A stretch of 64,000 nucleotides of DNA from Maea johnstoni (GCA_963942565.1 OZ012690.1:42559144-42623143), one strand, 5' to 3'. Shown: positions 43,091-55,532, counted from the stretch's first letter. Made by a program: numbers and translations. The notes: a model not told the origin generated them from the letters alone.

Positions 43091-44799
43091 ACTTGCCGCA
43101 TCAACTCATTGACGTAACAAGGGTTCATAAAAAATGTTTGGGTTCTGGGCTCTAACCCCTACCCTCCTCATGTCTCTGATATTGATGTTCCATTTCGCTT
43201 ATGTTACATGTACCAAGTATTAGCAGGAACTATATATTTAGGAAGTGCTCTCATTATTCTGACACACTGAAAGCCCTAGTTTGAAATCAATTCTATGTCT
43301 GGAAGAAATATTGAATAACTTATTTTCTGTTATTTTTGCATATGTCAAAGTGATTTAGCTGTCAGAGGCGTCGTACTCCAAGTGATACGTGAGTTCATGT
43401 TGAGAGGCACACTAGTGTCAGTATCTGTGGTTCTTACCACTTCTCTGGTTGCTGCTGCTTTCAGTAAAATGTCAATTCCCGGAGGGGTCACTTGGGTATT
43501 TAGGGGGGTGCATACGTTCGTTATCAAAATTAAAAAATACCCTTAAAGCACTGATTTCTGGTCAAAAAAGCACCCTTATTTCAATAAAACGCTGATTTTT
43601 TCCACTAAATAAACACCCCTTCTTTTGTCAAAACACTGACATTGGATGAACGGGAACACGTATTTTAACTTAAGATTTTGTAATCCTCTGCTTGTTTAGC
43701 GGCAGCAAGTGGCTGCAGCAAACTGGAAAGCCCAGTCACCTCGGGAGTCACTCGGCGTCAGAGCCGCGTATATTTCGTGGATTGTAAGGGGATTTTGACC
43801 CCCATACGTCGTACCTGAGTACAAAAAAGTACCCTTCTTTTACAAAATCGCGGACATGCGGAGGTCTTAAAAAAAGACCCCTTCTTCCGCGAAATACGTA
43901 ACGCAGGTGCGCACCCCCTCTGTACCTGAGTGCCCCCGCCGGGTGTCAATTAAACACCCCCGTAAAGTAATGGAGTTGTAAAGTTCTTATAACACTTATA
44001 TGATGTTAATGTTTCCTTACTATTAAGGCTTAGGCCATAACGTGGACTTGTAGCCAGCAGATCTCGCTGCGTGACTTGGGTTACGGGTCACAACAAGGGA
44101 TCAAATGATATGTCCGCTTGCAGCTAATAACACTGATTACACTACAGGTGCGTTAGTAGCGCAGGGCAACACATGTATGGGTCGATTGCGCACTTTGGGC
44201 CTTTTGTGATTGAATGGTAATTGTCCCCGATGCATCTCCCTGGTATCTACCATTTTACCACGCCTTGCCGTACCCAAGGAGCAGGATCTCTGCCTTCTAA
44301 CTAGGTCTTCTTTAACATGTGCGTATGTGATTGCATTATTCGTCGAATCTGTATTTCCATTCATGAATTCTCCATCTTTGGATGTAAAATCAAATAATAA
44401 CAAATATGTAGGGCTGTTTGGGTTAGATGGTCTATTCCATTTCCAGAAAAGGGTTATTTTATGGCGTGTAAGTTTGGCTATTTCAAGTATAACACCAGGT
44501 GCTTTTATAACCATATCGAAAAAAGGAGCATTTGTAAATGAGATGGGCCATTTTAATTTTAGAAGAGGGTTACTTGGTTTGGACGGGCCATTTCAGTTTT
44601 AGGGAGGGGAGGTGTATACCAATTCACTTGTACAACATGGCGATGGGTATAAGCTATTTCAATTCTAAAAAAGGGTGTTTATAACTTTATATAAATCTTT
44701 TCAAAATCAAAACAGGGGTACTTTTACATTGCCAAGTTTGATTGTAGAAAAGGGTGTTTGGTATAGGGCGATATAAATTGTGGGATAAGGGTGCATGGG
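43091..44799. other. Degenerate short repeats, no convincing gene
   Basis: At 43,520-43,930 words such as AAAAAAGCACCCTTATTTCA and ACACCCCTTCTTTTGTCAAA recur. At 44,430-44,770 words such as GGGCCATTTTAATTTTAGAA and AGAAAAGGGTGTTTGG recur in the other orientation; together they look like one old repeat in two orientations. The 125- to 130-codon frames at 44,137-44,602 overlap on opposite strands and fall within this region. Confidence 0.45.
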
Positions 44800-44803
44800 T
44801 TAA

Positions 44804-45677
44804 GGTGATGGGTACCATTGCAAGCGAGTTAAAAGCCCAATCCCAAAACACACCTCACAGCAGCATAATCATATGACAAGGTGTATCTACAGGTTCCTGA
44901 GTGTTATCAGGGAGAGAATATCATAGTCAGCCGTCTGTAGTTAACCCATATTCTAATTCATTTCAATATTTACAACTTTTCACTCAAATGACATAATCTC
45001 ATTACTTACGCAGGTGATGGTCACTACAGGTTCACAGTTACCTTAGGGGTATCATTGACTATGCCCAATAAGAAGTATTTTTTTAATCTTTTACTGCAAG
45101 AGATTTTTACAGGCCATTACATTGAACATTTTAGTGAGATATCTCGTGTGTGGAGGCATGGGAAACGCTTTGATAGTAGTGGATATACCACGCTGATCAC
45201 TTCTGAGCAATGGAAAGAAAAGACAGTTGCACAAAGATACACCTCGACGATCTCAAGACAATGGCTTTTGGTCAGGATGCTATAAATAGGTGCTAGCTAT
45301 GAGCACGTGAGGTTAGCAAGTGTAGTTGGTGTTGAGATTTCTAACTAAAATTTTCAACGTTATGACCTGTAAAAATCTTAAGCAGTAAAAAATATAAAAA
45401 AAATACTCTTTATTGGGCATAGTCAATGATATCCCTAAAGTAACTCTGAACCTGTAGTAACCATCACCTGCGTAATTAATGAGAATATGTCATTTGAAAG
45501 AAAATTTGTAAATTTTGAAATAAAACAGAATATGGATTGAATAATGACAGGTGGCGATGATATTCTCTACCTGATAACACTCAGGAACCTGGAGATACAC
45601 CTAGTTATAGGATTATGCTGCTTTGAGGTGTGTTTTGGGACAGGGCTTTTAACTGGCTTGCAATGGTACTCATCACC
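44804..45677. mobile_element. Long-inverted-repeat (foldback) TTAA element B, intact ends
   Basis: TTAA on both sides (44,800-44,803 and 45,678-45,681). Left end GGTGATGGGTACCATTGCAA, right end TTGCAATGGTACTCATCACC; arms about 335 bp, loop about 200 bp. It sits inside the degenerate AAAGGGTG repeat, which resumes at 45,682. Same family as element A, but shorter and with both target duplications preserved. Confidence 0.88.
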
Positions 45678-45681
45678 TTAA

Positions 45682-47060
45682 GTGAGCTATTTTGATTCTA
45701 AAAAGAGGTGCTATTTTAAATGAACCATTCCGGTTCTATAAAAAGGGTTGATTGGTTTAGAGATATATGTGCCTGGATGCGATATAGTACAAATCTAATC
45801 TAATCTCTCTCACCCCCCCCCCCCCTCCCCCCTATGATGTCAGATAATTTTCGTCCAGTGAGGTACTTTCATGTATCGCTAGTACATCATGATCCTGGGG
45901 ACTTGTCCATCAGAGGACACCAACTTTTATACCAACATCGAGTGTATATTTTGCAAGGTGAACAATAGATCTATCCGAATACCCGAGGCTTGAAAATAAA
46001 CATAACAGTGAAACATAAAAAAGAATCACGGTAGACCATGAGCTACTTCCCTACATTACCATTCGATTATTTAGTACGATGGTGCAGGTGTGAACGGCAG
46101 AAAAAAAATCTGCTGTTTTGGGAAAACGGGGGCGGGGGGGGGAAGATAATTTTTATCTGCTGTTTTTGAAGTGGATTTTTAAAATTTTATTTTTGTCTTT
46201 TTCCAGAAATACAGCGGGATTTTTTTCTGCCACCATCGTAGTTTAGCAACGATGTCACCCTTCAATAAATGACGCGTAGTTCTTAGTGGCCTTGACTTGC
46301 CGACGGAGTTTCGGAGGTTACCACATGGGGCCATCGGTAGACCCGGTCGGTAGACCAGCGTCGCAGCAATAATGTTGACATATTACTCCTAATGAAAATA
46401 AAATCAATCATGTTTTAAATTCTACGCGCGACAGTAGCTTCTTGTCTATAAATAAGACTTTGTGTGTGGCCATAATAAGCAATGCCATTTATATTTGTAC
46501 GGCTTCGTGACAGTACAATGCCAGTCGCTTTCAGAAAATGCTGTAAGGTTCAATATAATTTTGAAGGTAACCTAATCGATCAAATAAGCAAATTACGAGG
46601 TCGCATCCGCAAGGGAGGGGGGGGGGGGGATTAGTAAAACACAAAATGTGTGAGAGAATGGCATCTCTGGTATGAGACACAAGTCTGCTGAAAAACACTG
46701 ATTACCGACTAAAAGGGAGGTCTTTTAGCCATAAGATCAGGGAGAATGGATAATCTAAGTATGTATTTCCGTGATAAGATGTGATCTTAGGGATAAAAGA
46801 GTTCGTGCAACACCCAGTGATTTAATGCCCATACTATGAGAAAGAAAGACATAATATGTACTCAGAAGAAAATTGAATATTTGTGTATAAACATGTGAAC
46901 GCGATAATCACATGTCATAGTATAATCATATGATAAATCTTAAACACTTGTAGTATAAGTTTCTGTTACATGTTATTCGTTGTAACCTGTATTATTTTCA
47001 TGTTACATGTTCATGATAATTCCCTCCACGGGTATATCAAAATGCCTTGTATACCGTATG
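45682..47060. other. Intergenic, homopolymer runs
   Basis: Contains a C run at 45,815, G runs at about 46,128-46,142 and 46,613-46,630, and no gene I recognise. Confidence 0.45.
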
Positions 47061-47156
47061 AATGTATGATATTGTACATGTATTAGTGCAGTAAATAAAC
47101 AAACAATACAATGCTGACATAATGATACCTATGATTAGATGATAATAATAATACTG

Positions 47157-47213
<57 letters not shown>

Positions 47214-47221
47214 GTAATAAA

Positions 47222-47262
<41 letters not shown>

Positions 47263-47420
47263 TAATAATAATAATGATAATAATGTATGATATTGTACAT
47301 GTATTAGTGCAGTAAATAAACAAACAATACAATGCTGACATAATGATATCTATGATTAGATGATAATAATAAAAATAATAATAATGATAATAATAATAAT
47401 AATAATAATAACAGCAGCAC
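47060..47420. repeat. (TAA)n microsatellite with duplicated flank
   Basis: A block starting AATGTATGATATTGTACATG occurs at about 47,062 and again at about 47,281. Each is followed by GATTAGATGATAATAATAA and a TAA/TGATAA run. The microsatellite and its left flank have been duplicated together (offset about 219 bp). Confidence 0.9.
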
Positions 47421-47603
47421 CAGCAAAAATAACTACAACAACCACATCAACAAAATAAAAATAATTCAATATGAAATAAATGAGTAAACTCATATATTCA
47501 TTTTAATCTGATCGTCCATGCCTGTGGCTGTATTTGCAAACGTTTCTTGCCTGAACAGTGCGCAAAAAGGTGAGAAGGTCAACGAGCTCGTGAACTAGAT
47601 AAC

Positions 47604-47829
47604 TTCTTGAACGTTTGCTGCCCGCGTGCCATTTCCCGCCGCATCGTACGGCGCTCTGCGTCACTTCACTGCGCTTTCAAGCAAATCAACAGGTATAAAA
47701 GAAGTGAGTAGGGGAGCCAGATAAGTGGGTCAGACGGAATCTAGACAGGGGCAGAATTTTCTAGTAAACAACTGTGCAAGCACTGTCGGAGGTAGAGAAA
47801 GTTCTGGTGCATTCTAGCATATTCCAGAG
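47604..47829 (+). promoter_or_regulatory. Heat-shock elements of the sHSP promoter
   Basis: HSF binds alternating nGAAn/nTTCn units spaced by 5 bp. Seen: TTCTTGAACGTTT at 47,604-47,616; GAATTTTCTAG at 47,754-47,764; and a run in perfect 5-bp register at 47,797-47,829 (GAA, TTC, GTG, TTC, GCA, TTC, GAG), with 4 perfect and 3 partial units. The register and placement fit a heat-inducible gene. Confidence 0.8.
47694..47700 (+). promoter_or_regulatory. TATA box, distal candidate (TATAAAA)
   Basis: TATAAAA lies about 30-37 bp before a TCAGAC initiator-like word at about 47,730. If used, the two later heat-shock element groups would lie in the 5' UTR. A second TATA-like word, TATAAGA, at 47,843-47,849 follows directly after the strongest heat-shock element run and would give a start near 47,872, the more usual heat-shock arrangement. 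Confidence 0.55.
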
Positions 47830-47974
47830 CAAACTACAGCCATATAAGAACGCGCAGCTGCAGTAACCGGCACTACTTCGCTGACTAACGTGAGTGTGCA
47901 AAGTTTTGAGAGCAGAGAAGAGACTTGAAATTCGAGTTTTTTGAAGTGACAGCTCAAAGTATATAAAGAACAAC

Positions 47975-49102
47975 ATGGCGTTCTTTCGATGCAGTTACAG
48001 TCCAAGCAGCATGTTCCAGCCCTCCCATCCTGCATGGTCAAGGTCAGCGCGGTTTTCAGACTGGTCTCATGTGAGTCCATGGGCTGGCTTGGATGATCTT
48101 TTTAACATGGATATCGACGATGAGTCGGTGTTTCCCGTGAGCCTTGCCCGGGGGCATTGGGGTCCATCACGTTTTCGCCAGCCGGACCAATTTCAGTTGC
48201 AAGACGTGCGTGGGGGGCAAAAACCCGTCAGGAGGCGTACCAGATCGTCGGGGAGCGAAGATGACCAAAAGTGGACAAATACCGTGGACATGTCGGCCTT
48301 CAAACCTGAAAATGTCACTGTCAAATTGGCCTATAACCAGCTACACATCCGTGCCCATTGTGAGAAGACGCACCCCTTGTATGGCCAGCTGGAGATGAGC
48401 GCAAGTCGGGACTTTTCCATCCCTCACGATGTGGACCCCAAGTCCGTGCGCACAGTTTTCTCTGAAGGTGGGCAGCTCCTGATTGAGGGTCGCAGAAAAC
48501 CATTGGCTGTCACTTACACCCCTTTGGCCGAAAATGGGGCGAAAGTCACCCCGATTGCAATTAACAGTGCACAGAGAGTCGAGCAGATCAAAGAGGAGGT
48601 GACGAAAGCGAAGAGTGATACTGACACCCAGAAGGAATGTATCATGGAAGTCGATGTGCCCAAGGAGCCAGAAAAACCCAAGGAGGCGCCACTGCAGCAC
48701 CTGATTCCAGCGGACCATCCAACAGGGGGCAGCACCAACCTGATCAGCTGGTTTGACAGCATGTTTGGAGGAGCAGCATCTCTCGTTGAGAGTCCCTTCG
48801 TCAAGGATGAAAGTGGCAATAAGAAGTTCCTGGTTAAATATGACCTTGGTGATTTCAAGCCAGAAAACATCAATGTCAAGTTAGTCAGCGGGAACTATCT
48901 CAAGATCGATGCTGTACAGGAGGAGAAGGACCAAAACCACGACATGTACAATGAATTCCATCGCACCTACAAGATTCCGGATGGTGTCAATACCGATGCT
49001 CTTGCCATTAAATTGGGTAAAGATGGCATGCTGAGTGTCTCTGCTCCCATACTTGCCTTGAAAGATGAGGGAGAAAGGATTCTCTCCATCACTCAAGAAT
49101 AA
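47975..49102 (+). CDS. Small heat-shock protein with two alpha-crystallin domains
   Basis: A 375-residue ATP-independent holdase that binds unfolding proteins during stress in the cytosol. Domain order: aromatic-rich N-terminal region (1-95; WSRSARF, SPWAGLDDLF), alpha-crystallin domain 1 (about 98-176; VDMSAFKPENVTVKL, GGQLLIEGR), I194-A-I196 motif, charged linker (200-250), alpha-crystallin domain 2 (about 283-360; YDLGDFKPENINVKL, GKDGMLSVSAP) and a C-terminal L370-S-I372. Thus each domain is followed by an I-x-I-like motif, as if two whole sHSP units were fused. Ordinary members are 150-250 residues; double-domain forms are known in flatworms and some other invertebrates. It has no introns, as expected of a stress gene. 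The start codon context is ACAACATGG. Confidence 0.95.
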   Translation: MAFFRCSYSPSSMFQPSHPAWSRSARFSDWSHVSPWAGLDDLFNMDIDDESVFPVSLARGHWGPSRFRQPDQFQLQDVRGGQKPVRRRTRSSGSEDDQKWTNTVDMSAFKPENVTVKLAYNQLHIRAHCEKTHPLYGQLEMSASRDFSIPHDVDPKSVRTVFSEGGQLLIEGRRKPLAVTYTPLAENGAKVTPIAINSAQRVEQIKEEVTKAKSDTDTQKECIMEVDVPKEPEKPKEAPLQHLIPADHPTGGSTNLISWFDSMFGGAASLVESPFVKDESGNKKFLVKYDLGDFKPENINVKLVSGNYLKIDAVQEEKDQNHDMYNEFHRTYKIPDGVNTDALAIKLGKDGMLSVSAPILALKDEGERILSITQE

Positions 49103-49162
49103 ACTATTTTGTGTTATTTTCCTAAAATGGCATGCCTCAGAGTACATCACCCCATACACATT

Positions 49163-49168
49163 AATAAA
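49163..49168 (+). terminator. Poly(A) signal of the sHSP gene
   Basis: AATAAA lies 60 bp after the stop codon, so the 3' UTR would be about 80 bp. Confidence 0.7.
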
Positions 49169-49179
49169 CTGGACAGTAT

Positions 49180-51040
49180 ACACGTACTGTGTAGTAGTAC
49201 CTTAGTATTGTCATGTTGACATCTAATCAGATGATGGCAGAATTTCATTAGAGGCACTGACATGTATAGTCTGTATAGATAATTAGATATTATCGATCAT
49301 TTAGTAGGCCTGCTCCTTGTCAGGTAATCATGTTAAAACATATGTGATAAGCATAAGATGCAATTGCTATATGTGGTCTAAAAGCCCCGAAATACTGTCA
49401 TTACCTGTTAGTATTAGAATATTAACTAGTCATAGCATGTCCATGCCATTGATGGAGTTGGCTCATTGGTTGATCTCCATGCTTATTATTTGATCATTTT
49501 TTGTTTGCATTCTGAGTGGTTTGATGGTGGTGGAGGAGAGTTACCTCTGCTTGGATTCCAAGGGGGTTCAATCATAACTGTGTGACCGTCTTGATATCAA
49601 AATCTGCAAAATATTACTTATGTTAACCCATTCCAGCTCCCATCCCTATGGTGGTCCTGGAAATGAAAGTATCCCTTGTGGACTTCTTTTTGAAAAAGCT
49701 TATTTCCTGTACTTTCCCTTATAATGATTGTCCAAGTAAATGCCTGAGTGACATATGGGATATTTGACCAGTCTCACCACCAAGGAAATTGAAGCATGAA
49801 GAAGTTGATGTAGCCAAAGGTGCAATTTATGGTAGGGCTAGTACAAATGGAAGGCTACTAGCCCTGCAGGGCTAGTAATAATTATGTCAAATGTGGAAAC
49901 CATTAAGGGTTGGCGGCGTATGTATGCAGTTGGTTTTAGGTGATACAATTACAAACACAAGTATAATTGGTAAAGGTTATATCTGTTAAAATTCTAGTTA
50001 ACTAGCTAGTCTGGTATGTCCCTGTGTAAATCATGGCATAAACTGAAATGTTTTAGTTAACATGTATAAATAATAGAGCTATAGTAAAAAGAAACTCATT
50101 TGTAATAATCAAAAGAAATATTACACATGCTTTTGAACCACCATGAAGTACAGATAATGTTAGATGTTCATCAAACAATCAGTTAACTTATGTCATAAAA
50201 TACTCAAAATACATGTATAGTACTTATAGCATTTGACCTAGTCTTATTTGAAAGTGATTGTTCTTGGGACCATCCAACATTTTGATATTTCACAGCATAT
50301 TCTCAGCTGTTACCACTTAAAGGATGTAATATTTTTCTAATCTATTCATGTCATTTTGTTACTATGTGATCAGGAATCTGGATTGTTGAAAATATAAGAA
50401 GAGTTTAAAGCTTGTGTTCTTATCTGTTCTACCCATATATAATAGTTAATAATGTATTCATCAAATGTGGTTTTCATCCTCATAATTGTTTCAGAGAAAT
50501 CTAGCTTTAAACTTGCAGTATAAACTGTTTTGAGTATGATTTGATATGATGATGGCAACCAATGATTTCATTGTTACTTCTCTGTACAATTTACTTAAGG
50601 TTGCAATTCATGAAAATAATTACATGGTATAGTTCTAGCTTGTGAAGACAAATTGAATTTAAAGTTCAAACTGGTATTTATATTATGTTGACTGCAAGTC
50701 ATTAAATGGCTGTGGACCTGAATGTGTCCCTTATCAATTCAAGTTTCTATTTGTAATGTTTATGAGGAAAATTCTATGAGATTGCTTTCTTGGTGCTACA
50801 CAATTGACTTGTTTGCTTTAAAAGACTCGCTCTGTCTTTAGCTTGGTTTATTTGTGGCTTATTATTGGTGCTTTATAGATTTAGTTGGTGCTGTATTTTT
50901 CTCTAAGCTTTGAATAAAATATTTTGAAGCAGATTTCAAATTGTGTGAGTGTTCCCTCCCCCCTATCTTTATGTCAAATCCCAAAAATAAACTCCCAAAA
51001 AATAAACTTCCACTTTCCTCTGTGAATTTAATCTTGGGTA
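49180..51040. other. Intergenic, no recognised gene
   Basis: AT-rich. Contains a short inverted pair GTAGGGCTAGTACAAA / GCTACTAGCCCTGCAGGG at about 49,832-49,872, related to a patch near 33,220. Confidence 0.45.
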
Positions 51041-51049
51041 AAGGGTTAA

Positions 51050-51228
51050 CCCTTATATGCTTGTAGCCCCTAAAAGATGACTTTTTTTATATTTTGTTGA
51101 TTTAAGCATTGTGTGCATATCTTTTTAGGGAGGAATTTTAATCTGAACGGTACTTGTGAATTTGTGCTCCATTTCTAAGTTATTGCTAGAATTTATTATC
51201 TTTTCCAAGCAAATTTGGCAGGAATGGG
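51050..51228. mobile_element. TTAA MITE, 179 bp
   Basis: TTAA at 51,046-51,049 and 51,229-51,232. Left CCCTTATATGCTTGTAGCCC, right TTTGGCAGGAATGGG. Confidence 0.65.
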
Positions 51229-51256
51229 TTAATGAGCTGCTGGTAACGATCTTTAA

Positions 51257-51462
51257 CCCATTAATGCTGGAGTCCCAAGATTTTTGTATTGAAATATGAT
51301 ACTTTTGACTATAACGAAAACAGAAAAACTTTTTAAAAATATATCAAGGAGAGTTATTGGTAATGTTTGAATAAAAAAAAATTCAAAATTTTTCTGAATA
51401 GTTATGCTTGAAATATTTTATGAATGTTGTCAGGCTGCTTTTGGCCTGCAAGCATATCTGGG
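51257..51462. mobile_element. TTAA MITE, 206 bp
   Basis: TTAA at 51,253-51,256 and 51,463-51,466. Left CCCATTAATGCTGGAGTCCC, right GGCCTGCAAGCATATCTGGG. Only 24 bp separate it from the 179-bp element. Confidence 0.65.
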
Positions 51463-51819
51463 TTAAGAGTGTTTTTGATATCTATGTGTGAGGGTGGCCT
51501 TGCATCATAATGCTCGCGGTAATGTCTAAATGTGCTTATCATTAAGTACTAACAAAGTCTAGAAGCGAATTTCCTAAACCTGCAGCTGAGATAAGCCCCA
51601 AGTGGCATGGGTTAATTTATTATTTCACTGTTGACAAAGAGGGCGTCATATTTGTCAATTTTATAAATCTGTTTACAGATGCAACAGACTGTCATTATTC
51701 TAGGATGTGGGGTCCGGCCTGATATCCATGCAATGGTACCTGTATCCCACTGCACGAGACTGGGTTGACTTTGGGTTGATAGCTGTCCAGACCACACTCT
51801 CTAACAGGATGTAACAAAT

Positions 51820-52060
51820 TGATCACCTGCTCTGATGGCCTAAAGTGTTGCCACTGACTGCTAGATGTCTCTCACCACTGCCCAGGATTCAAATCCCAAC
51901 GGGGGCATGTGAGAAAGTTGCCAGTCAGAGGGGTTTGGGTGTTGGTTTTCGCTGGATTTTACGTTTTACGGTCTCCTTCACCAGTTTTAATTGGCTAGTC
52001 ACGACTTTGATGCAATATGGCAGAAAAAATGACGACAAATTGAAATTTCAAGTTCCTGCT
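51820..52060 (+). mobile_element. tRNA-derived SINE, copy 4 (best preserved)
   Basis: Head: TGATGGCCTAAAGTGTTGCC (A-box region), GCTAGATGTCTCTCACCACT, GGATTCAAATCCCAAC (B box). Body: GAGAAAGTTGCCAGTCAGAG, GTTTTCGCTGGATTTTACG, TTTTAATTGGCTAGTCACGA, TTTGATGCAATATGGCAG, and 3' end GAAATTTCAAGTTCCTG. Confidence 0.75.
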
Positions 52061-53020
52061 CTTCCATAGTAAAAACAAAACAAATACATAATTTTGCTGG
52101 CTAAGAAGTGATATTGTTTTCGTAGGTGAGCTAAGGGGTGATATTGATTCCAGAGGTTCGATTTTAAATTACATAGTAAGAATGGCTGCATGTCCGTCAA
52201 AGCAGGTGATATTAATGATCCCGTAACCTCTAGCCTTGTCCAAAACTGTGATGCAGATGCTAATTTCGGTGGCTGTTGAGCGTGGCATTGGGGATGTATT
52301 TTTACTTACGCTTTCTAACAAAATGCAATATACCATCGTCATTTTAAGGATGAAAGTTGCAAATGTGTAATACATTATATGTTAACGATCCCCTCCAGCT
52401 TTCCAGTAGGATAAGCGCACGAGTACCCACTCCAAGCAAACACATTTCTCCACTCGCTAGCTCATATGTCTAGGCACCCATGCATTAATTAATCAAGACT
52501 GTTACCCACTGGCACGTCAACACATGCGCAGATATCTTGCAGGTCACAATTAGTATCCCCACAATACCAGTATCTGTGTTTACTGAAATACGGTTTGCAG
52601 TGGACGACTTAAGTACCTGCCAATTTGAAAAAAGCTTCCAAGCGGGTGATTTTTTACGTAACTGAGGGACATAACATATTAATTATATTCCTGACATTTT
52701 AAACCATACCAAAAGTTTTCCAGCTTACCCTACATTGCACTAGTCTAACTGCTATTGAGACGACTGCTGTAATAACAGAGGTAAACATCAAATTATTGCA
52801 CATTCCATTGAAGGCAGGTGTTTTCTATTAGCCTAAAAAGGTGGGCAGTCCACCTGACTAAAAAGGCAATTGTTTTTCCCTCGCAAGTTTGAAAGGGGGC
52901 GTGTAGTGGTATTAGATTTCACTAATAATTTGGAAAGAGCATTAGGAGGAATCCTGGACTGAACATTTCCTCCATTAGAAATCACATGGAATATTCATCA
53001 AAATCAAAAGAACACAAAAT
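52061..53020. other. Intergenic, no recognised feature
   Basis: No gene or clear repeat seen. Confidence 0.4.
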
Positions 53021-53026
53021 AATTCT

Positions 53027-53027
53027 C

Positions 53028-53124
<97 letters not shown>

Positions 53125-53136
53125 TATATATATGTT

Positions 53137-53220
<84 letters not shown>
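53027..53220. repeat. (TA)n microsatellite
   Basis: Near-pure TA dinucleotides with GTTTATA interruptions near 53,121-53,143. The long IYIYI frames on both strands are artefacts. Confidence 0.98.
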
Positions 53221-53223
<3 letters not shown>

Positions 53224-53941
53224 CATTCTCCACGCCAATTAGAAACAGCATGTTTCCTCAACGGGTATTTCTAACTGATAGTGATAGAAAAAATAGTTCC
53301 AGCAACCCCTGCTCGCTGAGTCGAGGGTACTCTAGTCAGACAGACACAAACTAACACTGCTGCTATCATTCCATTCCGGCCTGTTTCTGTTCCTCATCAG
53401 TGGAGATCACTGTGTTTTGCCATGCTACGGGACTACTGATCTGGATGTCTAGACTAGCGTTTTCCTTTTTTTCCTTGCAGTGTGTTTTTTTGTTACCATG
53501 GATGCACTGAATATCAACCTCTAAGAATACCACAGTGATCCGTCAGTTAAAAATGTAGACCATAATTTATCTCCTTAGATCTGCAACTGGTAGCCAACAA
53601 GAGCTGTGAAACTGAGCTGACTCGAGGGTCAGTGCGAATTGGGTGAATATGCTATCCGGAGTATAACCTAAATCTCAACTGCAGACCTCATTACATCCCA
53701 AGCATATTAAAAGAGCCTGGCCGCTAATTCGCAAAATTATCATTTTCTGGAGCTCCTGATTACTTGCCCCTGTGCTATTACACGTAAAAAGTTAAGGTTT
53801 AAAGAATGGCCGTGCTACACGCCAAAGAAAAGACAAAGGCTAAATAAGAATGATCCCTTACTTTCATTCCAAACTCATAATTACATCAATCACTGCAATC
53901 ATAGCCATTGACTGGGATAGACGGAAATTATCAAATGTTAG

Positions 53942-53990
<49 letters not shown>

Positions 53991-55532
53991 TGTATATACC
54001 CAACTATTACCTCATAGATCACGCATCCCAGGAGAGATTAGCTAAGGATGCCGGCATAATTATCGAATGTAAACTTCACAGCTGGAAGCCGCAGTGGCCC
54101 TTCCTTTTTGGCTTGAATTAAGAAGTGGTTGGTCATCTAAGCTTTTTGGTGAACAACTTTCAAATCAAATAGAAGCATTTTGAGGGATGGCATGAAGCTA
54201 GAGTAAATAGTAAGAAGTAGCAGACCCTATAAGCGTGCATCCATTAAAATTTTAAAAGTTTTTGAAATCGGTCCATTTATTGAACCTTGTGGTTGCTCAT
54301 CTAAGATTGAACCCACCTGAAGTATTCGTGTACCATGAAAACTAAATGCTGCGCTTCACGACTCGAGATCTATTCGCCAGATGAGACATCGATTCATGGT
54401 TCCAGGTAAAGGGAATATACATTGTCGGCTACAATGGGTATACATGTGTATATGATATATAATATGTACAAGCAGAGAGATGGATCTACTACTCCCAGGT
54501 ACAAGTCACGACGAGGTTGAACAATAAAGATTGAAGCGGGCGCCCGGTCGCTAACGAAATCTAAGGTCTAACAAAATATGAATGTTCCAGGACTAAGCGG
54601 CGAATCCTTCCCCTCCGAGTCGCATCTGAAATAACTCTGTTAGATCTAGTGATCTATTGATAAAACAGTTCTGACAAGAAATGGCGACACAACGCCCATA
54701 ATTTTGTTTTCGAGGCTTACCATTTTATCAAAATGATGTTTAAGGTCAGTATCTAGTTCAGAACGCACTTCTAATTTGTTTCAAACGAATGGTGTCTGCT
54801 ATCCACCGCTTCTAACATTTTACAAATTTTCAACCCGTATTATAATGGTCGGGAAGGCGTTCTTATCCACAAACATTGGTAGGCCCGGTATGATATGGGT
54901 TAGGCCGAGTCGAGTTGACGGACAATTCGTTCTCTAAGAAGTGGACACATGGCCGAAACGTTTCCAATTTCTAATATGAAGATACTACTACAAAATTGGA
55001 AGATTATTATTTATTGAATGATTGCAAACCAACATAAAAGTTTTGATATCATCATATTCAGTTATAAAATACCTGGCGTGGAGTGTGATATCACATTCAA
55101 ATTTTATCATGAGCCCTAAGCGCGGTCAGCCAAACATTTGCAACATTCTGATTTTCCTTACACTTGATTGTATACTAACATCATGTGATAAAAATACAAA
55201 AATGTGGTTGAATAGAAGCGGTAAGCTTTTTACCATGGATACAACTCGGACAGTTTGTTTAGGGTTCAGTTTCGATTCTGTGCAGAAGAATGTATGATGC
55301 CCTCGACTGGTGAGAGATACAACTATAACTATAACTACATCAGCTTATGCGGTTAACTTTTTGTCACAAATGTAACTTACCAACAGGGGTAAAGATGTGA
55401 GGGGTAAAACACTTAAAACACATGTAATTTCTTTTTGAACGGAGCTCCTGCCCGCACTAATGGATCGAGGACCATATAACTTCGCAGATATGGAGGAAAG
55501 AACAATACGAGAAGTCTATCACTTTTTCGCTA
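53221..55532. other. Intergenic with an (AG)n tract
   Basis: (AG)n at about 53,947-53,987. Otherwise unremarkable; no gene recognised up to the start of the palindromic array. Confidence 0.45.

Noticed and set aside
44137-44602. Overlapping 125- and 130-codon frames on opposite strands
   Set aside because: They run through degenerate repeats, and no family is recognised on either strand.
47960-47967. TATATAAA as a promoter TATA box of the heat-shock gene
   Set aside because: It ends only 7 bp before the start codon, so transcription from it would begin inside the coding region.
48321-48879. Antisense frames of 60-125 codons under the heat-shock gene
   Set aside because: Shadows of the GC-richer coding exon.
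52982-53354. Frames rich in Tyr-Ile
   Set aside because: Translated (TA)n tract.
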